Positions 43,981 to 51,991 of a stretch of 64,000 nucleotides of DNA are shown in pieces. Each line of letters begins with the position of its first letter. The stretch's first letter is position 1. The notes below the pieces were generated by a model. It saw only the letters and a list, made by a program, of their open reading frames with translations, was not told the origin of the DNA and ran no database searches. The translations under genes were made by a program, and so were the position numbers. Source of the stretch: Amylibacter sp. IMCC11727 (GTDB lineage Bacteria; Pseudomonadota; Alphaproteobacteria; Rhodobacterales; Rhodobacteraceae); contig NZ_CP122960.1 in the NCBI RefSeq assembly GCF_029854195.1, forward strand, positions 2,362,001-2,426,000, in the 5' to 3' direction.

Positions 43981-44907
43981 TTATCTCGCCCGTCTCTGGT
44001 TCCACGCCACCGCGCGTCCATCTAAATACACAGCCACAACGCGGTCCACGCCCGGCCAAACATCGCGTTCCCCAACAAAGGCAACCGCCTCACCACTGGA
44101 AACCGCCGCTTTAACTTCATCCGCATCAAAACACGGCAGGGATGACACTGGATTGGTCGGCGCCACATCCTCTGTCACTTCATAACTCTCGGTCAGCAAC
44201 CCCATCGACAGGGGCGTGGTGAAACACGCCCACAGGCTTTCGGGAATGGCATTGTCACTGGTGGCGCTTAACCCATCCAGCAAGATTTCTTCCGCCGCGC
44301 CGCCGTTCACAGGCGTCAATGCAATCGTCACATCCACGGGTCCAACACCACCAGTCACCACACCGGGCGTTTTAACTGCAGGCGCTGGTTCGGGTTTTGG
44401 GTCATCCACTGGCTCAACCATCGCAACCTCTTGTCCACATCCTTCGGGCAGGTCATCCCCATCAAATTGCGCCGTGCCACAGTCGTTAATCTGCCGCCAC
44501 ATATACGCATTCCCATCAGGATACTGCGCGATAAATCGCGAAAACCCAAATGGAGCATTCTTTTCCGCCAACAACACCACAGCCTTGTCCGCTTCGATAT
44601 CCTTGGCAATCTTTTCCGCATCGAAACAGCCAAACCAAGACGGCGCCGTCAGCGGCTCCGCTTCTGCTTTATAGGTGTCTGATGGCACATAATCCCAATC
44701 GACAGTGAAACAGGCCCGCAATTTTAACGGCGATGTGTTCGCGTCAATGCCACGGTAATTGGAAACAGGCCAAGGATCACCAAAGGCGGTGATCTCACTC
44801 AACCCGTCCTGCCGCTCGTAATAAGCGTAGGTCTGGCTATACCAAAGCCCCGCCCCCGCCGCCAAAGCGACCGCTACAATACCACCAACCATCAACTTGC
44901 CATTCAT
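43981..44907 (-). CDS. DUF6446-type membrane-anchored protein, duplicated domain
   Basis: 308 residues: one N-terminal membrane anchor (LMVGGIVAVALAAGAGLWYS), then a domain of the type found between glyQ and glyS in Rhodobacterales. The domain is present twice: residues about 62-145 (RACFTVDWDYVPSDTYKAEA ... SWFGCFDAEKIAKDIE ... YPDGNAYMWRQ) and about 225-305 (WACFTTPLSMGLLTESYEVT ... SLPCFDADEVKAAVSSGE ... YLDGRAVAWNQ), joined by a Pro-rich stretch (DDPKPEPAPAVKTPGVV). Function unknown; probably periplasmic domain. The ATG overlaps the glyQ stop, and its stop is one base before glyS. Confidence 0.75.
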   Translation of the reverse strand: MNGKLMVGGIVAVALAAGAGLWYSQTYAYYERQDGLSEITAFGDPWPVSNYRGIDANTSPLKLRACFTVDWDYVPSDTYKAEAEPLTAPSWFGCFDAEKIAKDIEADKAVVLLAEKNAPFGFSRFIAQYPDGNAYMWRQINDCGTAQFDGDDLPEGCGQEVAMVEPVDDPKPEPAPAVKTPGVVTGGVGPVDVTIALTPVNGGAAEEILLDGLSATSDNAIPESLWACFTTPLSMGLLTESYEVTEDVAPTNPVSSLPCFDADEVKAAVSSGEAVAFVGERDVWPGVDRVVAVYLDGRAVAWNQRRAR

Positions 44908-45851
44908 TCCGCCGCAACCTCGGGCACAAATCCCCCTGCCTCTGTCTGCACAAAGGCATCGGCACACAGCTTAGACAGGCTGCGCACCCGCCCGATATAA
45001 GCTTGGCGCTCGGTCACCGAAATCACGCCCCGCGCATCCAGCAAGTTAAACAAATGGCTCGCCTTGATGCACTGATCATACGCAGGATGGGCCATCACAA
45101 TGCGCTTGCCTGTTTTTGGGTCCTCGTAAGGTGCATCCAAAATCCGCTGGCACTCTGCCTCTGCATCCTCGAAATGCTTCAACAGGGTATCCGTATCAGC
45201 CACATCAAAATTCCAGCGGCTGTATTCCTGCTCCGTCTGCTTGAACACATCCCCGTAAGACAACGGGATCGGCGCATCTGGATCGTTGTACGGCATGTCC
45301 ATCACGTGATCGACGCCCAGCACATACATGGCCAACCGCTCCAACCCATAGGTCAGCTCGCCTGAGACAGGTTTGCAATCATGCCCCCCCACCTGCTGGA
45401 AATACGTGAACTGAGACACTTCCATCCCATCACACCATACTTCCCAACCCAGACCCCACGCGCCCAGCGTTGGTGATTCCCAATCGTCTTCTACGAATCG
45501 GATATCATGCAAATCCATGTCGATTCCGATTGCCTCAAGCGATCCAAGGTACAACGCCTGCAAATCGGGCGGGCTCGGTTTGATCAAAACCTGATACTGA
45601 TAATAGTGCTGCAAGCGGTTTGGGTTTTCACCATACCGCCCATCCGTCGGGCGCCGCGATGGCTGCACATAGGCCGCGGCCCAAGATTTCGACCCAAGCG
45701 AACGCAATGTTGTCGCTGGATGGAATGTACCCGCCCCCACTTCCATGTCGTAAGGCTGCATCACGGCACAACCCTTAGCGGCCCAGTAGGCCTGAAGGCG
45801 CAAGATAATCTCTTGAAACGACTTTGGTTTGGTTTTTTCCACCACAGACAT
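44904..45851 (-). CDS. glyQ: glycyl-tRNA synthetase alpha subunit
   Basis: 315 residues, the family length. FQEIILRLQAYWAAKGCAVM, QPYDMEVGAGTFHPATTLRS, RPTDGRYGENPNRLQHYYQY and FTYFQQVGGHDCKPVSGELT are the class II motifs of GlyQ. Forms the alpha2beta2 enzyme with GlyS. First gene of the operon; the 274 bases upstream to the RTX gene hold the two divergent promoters and nothing else I can name. Confidence 0.97.
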   Translation of the reverse strand: MSVVEKTKPKSFQEIILRLQAYWAAKGCAVMQPYDMEVGAGTFHPATTLRSLGSKSWAAAYVQPSRRPTDGRYGENPNRLQHYYQYQVLIKPSPPDLQALYLGSLEAIGIDMDLHDIRFVEDDWESPTLGAWGLGWEVWCDGMEVSQFTYFQQVGGHDCKPVSGELTYGLERLAMYVLGVDHVMDMPYNDPDAPIPLSYGDVFKQTEQEYSRWNFDVADTDTLLKHFEDAEAECQRILDAPYEDPKTGKRIVMAHPAYDQCIKASHLFNLLDARGVISVTERQAYIGRVRSLSKLCADAFVQTEAGGFVPEVAAE

Positions 45852-46125
45852 AACGGCTTCCTTGCAGGGGTTTGTTTCCTTGCGCCCTCTCTAGGCAAAG
45901 CCAGCAACGGGGTCAATTCCAACCACAAAACTGCGGCAGAACGGCCAAAGTTCAGCATCTTAATCCTGCCCCTTTTCCGCCCAATTCGCCACAAAAAATG
46001 CGACAAAAATGCAACGGAACTGCTAACTGCCTTCGATAGCGCGAAAAAAATGTGTTGGAAATTGGGCGCAAATAGTTAACAAGACATCTCTAGGTTGGGG
46101 GCAACAACCTATTCAAGGCGCGATT

Positions 46126-47505
46126 ATGAGCTTTACTTTTGATTACGGTACAGACGCCTCAGTTGGCTTTGCCGAAACTCTCGAACTCCTGACAACTGGC
46201 ATTTATGGCGGAACCATCATCCAACAGGATGGCAATACTTATCAGATTGAAAGTGGCGGTCGCACCTACACCTTCACTGGCTCAGGCTTCACTTATATTA
46301 CAGTTTCAGGACAAACCCTGCTGGCTGGCGGCACAATTGACGGAATTTCAACGTCACAAGGCGGTGCGCTGCTTGGTAACCTCACGAACCTGAACCTCGC
46401 CTCTGCTGATTTATCCTCTGCATTTTTGAATGAACTATTGGGCTATGACCCACTCGCACTCGAAAATCTGTTTTTGTCCCAAGATTGGACATTCAACGGC
46501 ACGGATGACGCGCAAGTTCTCACACTTGATATGACAACACCGGACGGCGTGCCATACGCCCCTATCGGCAATGACACGGCCTATCTTGGCGGTGGCAACG
46601 ATGTGTTTGCCTTGGGTTTGGGCAACGACACGATGTTTGGCGGGTCTGGCAACGACGAACTCTACGGCAACGAAGGGGACGACGAACTCTTCGGTGGCTC
46701 CGGTCGCGACCAACTATTTGGCGGCGCGGACAACGATGTGATCAATGGCGGCAATGGCATTGACCAAATCTTCGGCGGCAACGGCGATGATCTGCTGTAT
46801 GGTGCAGGGTCCAAAGACTCCATGCGTGGTGGTCGCGGCGAAGACACAATGTACGGTGGCTCTGATGATGACACTATGTACGGCGAAGATGACAAAGACG
46901 TTATGTACGGCGACGGTGGCGACGATCTGATGTTTGGCGGCTCTAAGGGTGGCACAGACAGAATGTACGGCGGTGCGGGCAACGACAATATGTTCGGCGG
47001 CAACGCACGGGACAAAATGTACGGCGACGCAGGCAATGACACGCTTAGCGGTGATCTGGGCAACGACCAAATGTTCGGTGGCACAGGCAACGATTTCCTG
47101 ATCGGCGGAACGGGCCATGACCGTATGTACGGCGGTGCAGACAACGACGTTCTGGATGGTGGAATTGGCAACGATCGCCTGTACGGGATCGAAGGGGAAA
47201 ACACCTTTATCGGCGGTGCAGGCGATGATCGCATGTATTCAGGTGCAGACGCAGATACATTCGTGTTCAACAGCCTAACCAACACGGGCAATGACGACAT
47301 TTACAACTATGATACGTCCCAAGACACGCTCGACATCGACTTTACCGCATTCCTCAACATCAGCATCCTATCTGACTCTGTTGTGATCGACCATTCAGGT
47401 GGGTCAATCACGCTGAACGACCTGTCGATCACAAATTTCGCGGAATACAATGCGCTGCTCGCAAGCATTGACTCGTCATTCGATGATCCTTTTGCTGTCG
47501 GTTAA
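46126..47505 (+). CDS. RTX calcium-binding protein, type I secreted
   Basis: 459 residues, acidic. Residues about 150-390 are a long run of nonapeptide calcium-binding repeats (DTMFGGSGNDELYGNEGDDE, DRMYGGAGNDNMFGGNARDK) that fold as a beta-roll outside the cell. The usual Leu of the repeat is often Met here (MYGG, MFGG). The first 140 residues and the last 70 (TLDIDFTAFLNISILSDSVV) lack an enzyme motif; the C-terminal end has the acidic/hydrophobic look of a type I secretion signal. No transporter is adjacent. Function unknown: adhesion or matrix likely. Confidence 0.85.
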   Translation: MSFTFDYGTDASVGFAETLELLTTGIYGGTIIQQDGNTYQIESGGRTYTFTGSGFTYITVSGQTLLAGGTIDGISTSQGGALLGNLTNLNLASADLSSAFLNELLGYDPLALENLFLSQDWTFNGTDDAQVLTLDMTTPDGVPYAPIGNDTAYLGGGNDVFALGLGNDTMFGGSGNDELYGNEGDDELFGGSGRDQLFGGADNDVINGGNGIDQIFGGNGDDLLYGAGSKDSMRGGRGEDTMYGGSDDDTMYGEDDKDVMYGDGGDDLMFGGSKGGTDRMYGGAGNDNMFGGNARDKMYGDAGNDTLSGDLGNDQMFGGTGNDFLIGGTGHDRMYGGADNDVLDGGIGNDRLYGIEGENTFIGGAGDDRMYSGADADTFVFNSLTNTGNDDIYNYDTSQDTLDIDFTAFLNISILSDSVVIDHSGGSITLNDLSITNFAEYNALLASIDSSFDDPFAVG

Positions 47506-47530
47506 ACACGACACCAAAAGACAGAAAAAG

Positions 47531-47565
47531 CCGCGCAAGTTGGGGGACTTGCGCGGCTTTTTTGT
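47531..47565. terminator. bidirectional intrinsic terminator
   Basis: AGCCGCGCAAGT (47531-47542) pairs perfectly with ACTTGCGCGGCT (47549-47560), flanked by A5 on the left and T6 on the right. It ends both the RTX gene (plus) and comE (minus). Confidence 0.92.
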
Positions 47566-47581
47566 GTTCAGGGCACGCGTT

Positions 47582-48136
47582 TTAGGACGCGACTGCCTTC
47601 ATGAAACGGTCACGGATCACAACAGGGTCCATCGTGATCACAGGCAGCTTAATGTTGCCGCTGTCACATTTCACGACCATGATGGTCATCTTCTTGCTGT
47701 CGATGGCCGCTTGCAGCGTTTTGCCCGTGTCAACATCCTGACACACCACAACATTTTCACACCCACAGGCCTTTGCGACCTCTTCCAGCTTGGTCTTTTT
47801 ACCAGCGTATGTGGGCTGATCCCCCGTGGAGCCATAGGACCCATTGTCGATGATCATCAGGATAAAGTTATCCGCCACATTGTTGGCAATCGTCGGCAAT
47901 GTGCCAAGGTTGGTCAAAACCGATCCGTCTCCATCAATCGAGATCACGGTCTTGTCTTGCGCCAAGGCAAGGCCAAAGCCGATTGACGAAGACAGGCCCA
48001 TTGTGCCCAGCATGTAAAAATTCTTCTCATTGTCATCGATCATATGCAGCTCTTGGCTCGGCAAACCGATGTTACAGACAACCAATTGGTCACGAAGAAT
48101 TGGCGCGATTTCGCGTAGGATTTCAGAACGGATCAT
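47582..48136 (-). CDS. comE: sulfopyruvate decarboxylase beta subunit (ComE-like)
   Basis: 184 residues: the ThDP pyrophosphate-binding half of the enzyme, with GTMGLSSSIGFGLALAQDKT and DGDGSVLTNLGTLPTIANN, followed by IIDNGSYGSTGDQPTY, the GDG-N ThDP motif. With ComD it removes CO2 from sulfopyruvate to give sulfoacetaldehyde in organosulfonate (cysteate, DHPS) use; phosphonopyruvate is an alternative substrate of close relatives. The ATG overlaps the comD TGA (ATGA). Confidence 0.85.
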   Translation of the reverse strand: MIRSEILREIAPILRDQLVVCNIGLPSQELHMIDDNEKNFYMLGTMGLSSSIGFGLALAQDKTVISIDGDGSVLTNLGTLPTIANNVADNFILMIIDNGSYGSTGDQPTYAGKKTKLEEVAKACGCENVVVCQDVDTGKTLQAAIDSKKMTIMVVKCDSGNIKLPVITMDPVVIRDRFMKAVAS

Positions 48137-48639
48137 TGGTCGCCATAGCCTCCCCAGAAAGACGCATCCGTCAGGATGGCCACAGGTTTGTTGCACATAA
48201 ATGTGTATTTCAGGATTTCGTCAAACTCTGCCACATCCGATTCCTTGTGGAAATGGAACGTTGGAATGTTCAACTGGTTCAACAACGCCTTGGTGTGAAC
48301 CGCCATTTCAACCTGACAGGCCACAGGCTCGCGCAGCTCTCCGCGATAGGAAATCAGCATCGGCAACGGCATACGATAGTACTGGATCAACGTGGCCAGC
48401 GTGTTGATCGTCACCCCAATCGCTGTGTTCTGCATGATGATCGCAGGGCGTTTTCCACCCATATATGCACCCGCGCACAGGCCCATACCTTCATCTTCTT
48501 TGTTCGAAGGAATGTGGAAAATATCAGGGCTGGCTTCCACTGCGTCGATCACACCTGCCAGCTGTTTGCACGGCACAGTGGTGATGAATTCGACGTTGTT
48601 TTTCACCAGATCGGCAACAATCTTGTCGTTCACGTCCAT
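48133..48639 (-). CDS. comD: sulfopyruvate decarboxylase alpha subunit (ComD-like)
   Basis: 168 residues: the pyrimidine-binding half of a split ThDP enzyme. FITTVPCKQLAGVIDAVEAS and IPSNKEDEGMGLCAGAYMGG with the catalytic Glu, then MQNTAIGVTINTLATLIQYY and PMLISYRGELREPVACQ. The split alpha/beta form is that of ComDE. No xsc, suyAB or sulfonate transporter is next to it. A control region of 272 bases lies upstream, with a palindrome and a repeat array. Confidence 0.85.
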   Translation of the reverse strand: MDVNDKIVADLVKNNVEFITTVPCKQLAGVIDAVEASPDIFHIPSNKEDEGMGLCAGAYMGGKRPAIIMQNTAIGVTINTLATLIQYYRMPLPMLISYRGELREPVACQVEMAVHTKALLNQLNIPTFHFHKESDVAEFDEILKYTFMCNKPVAILTDASFWGGYGDQ

Positions 48640-48707
48640 TGTTCAAATGTCCTTAGGGGTTTCGCTGTGCCCTTATGTTCGCAAATCCCGAAGTACGACA
48701 ACGCAAA

Positions 48708-48725
48708 TCGGGCAAATCTGCCCGA
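48708..48725 (-). promoter_or_regulatory. palindromic operator candidate before comD
   Basis: TCGGGCA-AATC-TGCCCGA is a perfect 7-base inverted repeat with a 4-base centre, 69 bases before the comD ATG. The size fits a dimeric regulator. No regulator gene is next to it. Confidence 0.6.
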
Positions 48726-48845
48726 AATCAAAACATTCCTTCGGGAAATGCGAAATCGGTGCATCATGACGGCTTCAAGCCATGCACGCAAACGCGTGGG
48801 GCATTCACATGTTCCAGCCAAACAGTGTTACCAAATCCATAACCC

Positions 48846-48897
48846 AGACGCGTTGTCTATGACGCGTGGTGTTAGACGCGTCTTATATGACGCGTCA
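48846..48897. repeat. four GACGCGT repeats with an exact 14-base period
   Basis: GACGCGT begins at 48847, 48861, 48875 and 48889. The bases between are not conserved. Flanked to ten bases the copies read AGACGCGTTG, TGACGCGTGG, AGACGCGTCT and TGACGCGTCA, the last two being full palindromes, and the first base alternates A/T. The array starts 14 bases after the AruI-like stop and about 210 bases before comD. Looks like an iterated protein-binding site. Confidence 0.7.
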
Positions 48898-48911
48898 TGA
48901 TTAACCTTCCA

Positions 48912-50492
48912 TTAACTTAAAACCTCAGGAGTGAGGTAAATCAACGTCGGTCCATCCTGATCAAACGCCTCTGCAATCGCCTTTTGCATCTCCTCCAAAC
49001 TGCTTGGCGTGGCGGATTTCGCCCCCCATGCCTCGGCCAATTTGCAAAAGTCAGGGTTCAGCGCCTGCACCGCATTTGGCGCGATTTGCGAGCGTACCAT
49101 GCAATCTTCGATTTCTTTCAGTTTAGCATTGTCCCACAGAATAATCGGCAGGCTCAGCCCCAGCTCCACCGCAACGCCCAATTCCTGCACAGTATATTGA
49201 AACCCATAATCCCCCGCGATGGCGATCACAGGTGCGTTGCCAACGCCGATTTTACCACCGATGGCCGCAGGCAGTGCATAGCCGAGCGTGCCAAAGCCGT
49301 AAGGGTGATGCCAACACTTTGGCGCCGTCATCGTTGTCGTTTCCCGTCCGACATAGGCGAATTGCGTCATGTCAGAAAAAATCTGACATCCCGCAGGCAG
49401 GGCTTCGATCACGCGATCCACAATATCCGCAATACCGGGCCGCTCTGCATCCGTTTCCGCCCGCCAACGCGCTTTTGCTGCGGCAACGTCATTTGCATCC
49501 CATCCACTGCTGGATTTGGTCGCCACGGCCTGTTCCAATGCAGCCAAAAACGCACGCGCATCAGCCACACAACACACATCCTGATTCACTTGTGGCTGCG
49601 AAAATACGCTTGGATCAATATCAATGCGCACCATCGGGCAGTCATGCCCCAAATGATCGCGCCATGTGTCGGTCTCGGCCAGTTCACTGCCCACAACCAC
49701 CAGCAGATCAGCCTGGGCAAAAACACGTTCCGCCTCGCCTCGTGCCAAATACGTCCCAAATGCCAACGGATCATCCGCCGCCGAAATGCCACTGCCTGCA
49801 TAACTGGTAAAGCTCGCGCCTTTCACCTTGGCCATCAGCGCACGCGCCGCATCTACCGCATTCGCCGCCCCGCCACCAAACACAAACAATGGCTGCGTGG
49901 CCTGATCAAGCGCGGCAGCCACTGCACTCACATCTTCAGCTCTTGGCACAGGTAAATGCCCCACACGCTTTGGCACACCCGCGTCAGCAGTTGCCCCTAA
50001 CACATCAATCGGCACTTGAATGTGCTTGCTGCGCGGCCGCTGCGATGCAAATTCCACAAACGCACGATTAACCAATTCATACGCCGCCTCCGCAGTCTTC
50101 GCCTCTTCGGACCAATCGCACACGGTTTCCGCCGCCGCCCGCTGATCGTTCATCTGGTGCAATTGCCCCTTCTTGGCCGCCACCTCATCCAAACAACTTG
50201 ATATCACCAACATCGGCACACTGTCGGAATAGGCCTGCCCCATCGGCGTCATGATATTGCACACCCCTGGCCCCGTAATCACATAAGCCACCCCGGGCTT
50301 CCCCGTGGCGCGCGCATACCCGTCTGCCATAAACCCAGCACCCTGTTCATGACGCGCCAAAACATGGGTAATCCCCGCCTCTTCGATGCCGCGATACATC
50401 TCCACATTATGCACACCGGGAATGCCAAAAATCGTGTCCACGCCACGGTCTTTCAACATATGCGAAATCTGCGCGCCTAAAGGTCGTTTCAT
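48912..50492 (-). CDS. ThDP-dependent decarboxylase (AruI / acetolactate-synthase-like)
   Basis: 526 residues in the three-domain order of acetolactate-synthase-type enzymes: N-terminal PYR domain with GIPGVHNVEMYRG and the catalytic Glu in LARHEQGAGFMADGYARATG, a central domain (QPLFVFGGGAANAVDAARAL), and the PP domain with GTLGYALPAAIGGKIG and IAIAGDYGFQYTVQELGVAV then WDNAKLKEIE. It is closest in look to 5-guanidino-2-oxopentanoate decarboxylase (AruI, arginine transaminase route). It is not Xsc. GGAG stands 8 bases before the ATG at 50492. TrkH ends one base upstream. Confidence 0.8.
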   Translation of the reverse strand: MKRPLGAQISHMLKDRGVDTIFGIPGVHNVEMYRGIEEAGITHVLARHEQGAGFMADGYARATGKPGVAYVITGPGVCNIMTPMGQAYSDSVPMLVISSCLDEVAAKKGQLHQMNDQRAAAETVCDWSEEAKTAEAAYELVNRAFVEFASQRPRSKHIQVPIDVLGATADAGVPKRVGHLPVPRAEDVSAVAAALDQATQPLFVFGGGAANAVDAARALMAKVKGASFTSYAGSGISAADDPLAFGTYLARGEAERVFAQADLLVVVGSELAETDTWRDHLGHDCPMVRIDIDPSVFSQPQVNQDVCCVADARAFLAALEQAVATKSSSGWDANDVAAAKARWRAETDAERPGIADIVDRVIEALPAGCQIFSDMTQFAYVGRETTTMTAPKCWHHPYGFGTLGYALPAAIGGKIGVGNAPVIAIAGDYGFQYTVQELGVAVELGLSLPIILWDNAKLKEIEDCMVRSQIAPNAVQALNPDFCKLAEAWGAKSATPSSLEEMQKAIAEAFDQDGPTLIYLTPEVLS

Positions 50493-50493
50493 C

Positions 50494-51942
50494 TTAACTT
50501 CTCCAAAAATTAGCCGTGAACAGCACAAAAACGGCCATCAATTCCAGCCGCCCCATCAACATCCCAAGGGCCAGCAACCATTTGGCCGTGTCGTTCAATC
50601 CACCGAAATTTCCCGCTGGGCCGATCTCCGTCCCCAAGCCCGGCCCCACATTGGCCAACGCCGTCGCCGCCCCAGAAATAGACGTAATCGTATCCAGCCC
50701 CGTCATCCCCAACGCCACAGAAAGGACAGCCAAGGACAAAAGGAAAAACATGAAAAACGCCATCACCGAAGACATAACATCAGCCGGCACAGATCGTTTA
50801 TTGTACTTCGGCGTGAACACGCCATTGGGGCTGTGCAACCGCCTGATTTGCGCGGATATCGACGCAAACAATAACTGGAACCGAAACACTTTGATCGAAC
50901 AGGTGGTGGATCCCGCACACCCACCAATCAGCCCTATCATAAAGAACAGCGTGACAGGGAAATCCCCCCACCGCCCATAATTGTCCGACGCGTATCCAGT
51001 GCCTGTCAGGATTGACACACCATTAAACAACGATTTGCGAAACGACCGCTCCAGATCAGATGACACAAACGCCCAGTGCCATAAAAACAGGATCAGGATC
51101 ACGCTCACCACAAACATAAAAAACACGCGTATCTGACTGTCTGCAAACAGCGGCGCAGCTGACCCGTTCATCAACTGAACATAGCGCACAAATGGCAATG
51201 CAGCGGCCAACATAAACACCACGGCCACATATTCCGCCCCCGCACCCAGCTGCGCAAAACTCGTGTCGTAATTGGCAAACCCACCCGTGGCGATTGTGGT
51301 CATCGCATGGACCAACGCATCAAACAGGCCCAGCCCCGACAGGGAGTAGGCCACGATACAGGCAACGGTCAGCCCCAAATAAATCGACCAGATGGATTTC
51401 GCAATTTGGGCCGCTTGGGGCAAGATTTTCCCCATGGTATCAAAGCCTTCGGTGCGGAAAAGGTGCATACCACCAACCCGCAGTACAGGCAAAAACACCA
51501 TGGCGACAACGATAATCCCGATGCCGCCAAACCACTGCATCAACCCACGCCACAACAAAATGCCACGCGGCTTTATCGACAGTTCGGAAAACACCGTGGA
51601 CCCCGTGGTGGTCAGCGCCGACATGGCTTCGAAAAACCCATCCACCAACCGCGCGTCTGTGGCCCCGATCCAAAACGGCAACGCCCCGAAAACAGGCAAA
51701 ACCACCCAAACACCCGTCGTCAGAATGAACGTCTGCTGAATGGTCAAACCGCCCGTATTGCTGTTGGCACAGGCCAACGCCACAGACCCACCCGCAATAA
51801 TCGACAAAAGCCCTGACAGCGCAAACACCCACCAATGGCCGTTGCCGTCATACACGTCCATCATCATCGGCAGAACCATCGTCCCACCGAGCGCTACAAC
51901 CAACAGGCCAATCACATAGATTGCAGGACGTACATCAAACAT
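50494..51942 (-). CDS. trkH: Trk-type potassium uptake protein TrkH
   Basis: 482 residues with ten to twelve hydrophobic segments and the four pore-loop units of the TrkH/KtrB family: SALTTTGSTVFSEL, MTTIATGGFANYDTSF, SILTGTGYASDNYGRW and the last loop near ALANVGPGLGTEIGP. LIGGCAGSTTCSIKVFRFQL is the conserved helix of the last unit. Takes up K+ (or Na+-coupled K+) at the inner membrane with TrkA, which is not in the window. Confidence 0.93.
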   Translation of the reverse strand: MFDVRPAIYVIGLLVVALGGTMVLPMMMDVYDGNGHWWVFALSGLLSIIAGGSVALACANSNTGGLTIQQTFILTTGVWVVLPVFGALPFWIGATDARLVDGFFEAMSALTTTGSTVFSELSIKPRGILLWRGLMQWFGGIGIIVVAMVFLPVLRVGGMHLFRTEGFDTMGKILPQAAQIAKSIWSIYLGLTVACIVAYSLSGLGLFDALVHAMTTIATGGFANYDTSFAQLGAGAEYVAVVFMLAAALPFVRYVQLMNGSAAPLFADSQIRVFFMFVVSVILILFLWHWAFVSSDLERSFRKSLFNGVSILTGTGYASDNYGRWGDFPVTLFFMIGLIGGCAGSTTCSIKVFRFQLLFASISAQIRRLHSPNGVFTPKYNKRSVPADVMSSVMAFFMFFLLSLAVLSVALGMTGLDTITSISGAATALANVGPGLGTEIGPAGNFGGLNDTAKWLLALGMLMGRLELMAVFVLFTANFWRS

Positions 51943-51991
51943 GATGGAAGGCTTGGCCCTAAGGCTTCAAACTGTCAAGCGAACTCGCGCC

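Noticed and set aside
46600..47240. Regular repeat in DNA that could be taken for a CRISPR array
   Set aside because: The period is that of the coded nonapeptides and the frame is intact; there are no constant direct repeats with unique spacers.
46662..47300. 212-codon minus-strand frame rich in Pro and Ser across the RTX gene
   Set aside because: It is the antisense of the glycine/aspartate repeats; repeats on one strand keep the other open. No ribosome site or family.
48846..48897. CRISPR or replication-origin iterons
   Set aside because: Units of 7 bases with 7-base spacers are far too short for CRISPR, and there is no replication initiator gene, so an operator array is the simpler view.
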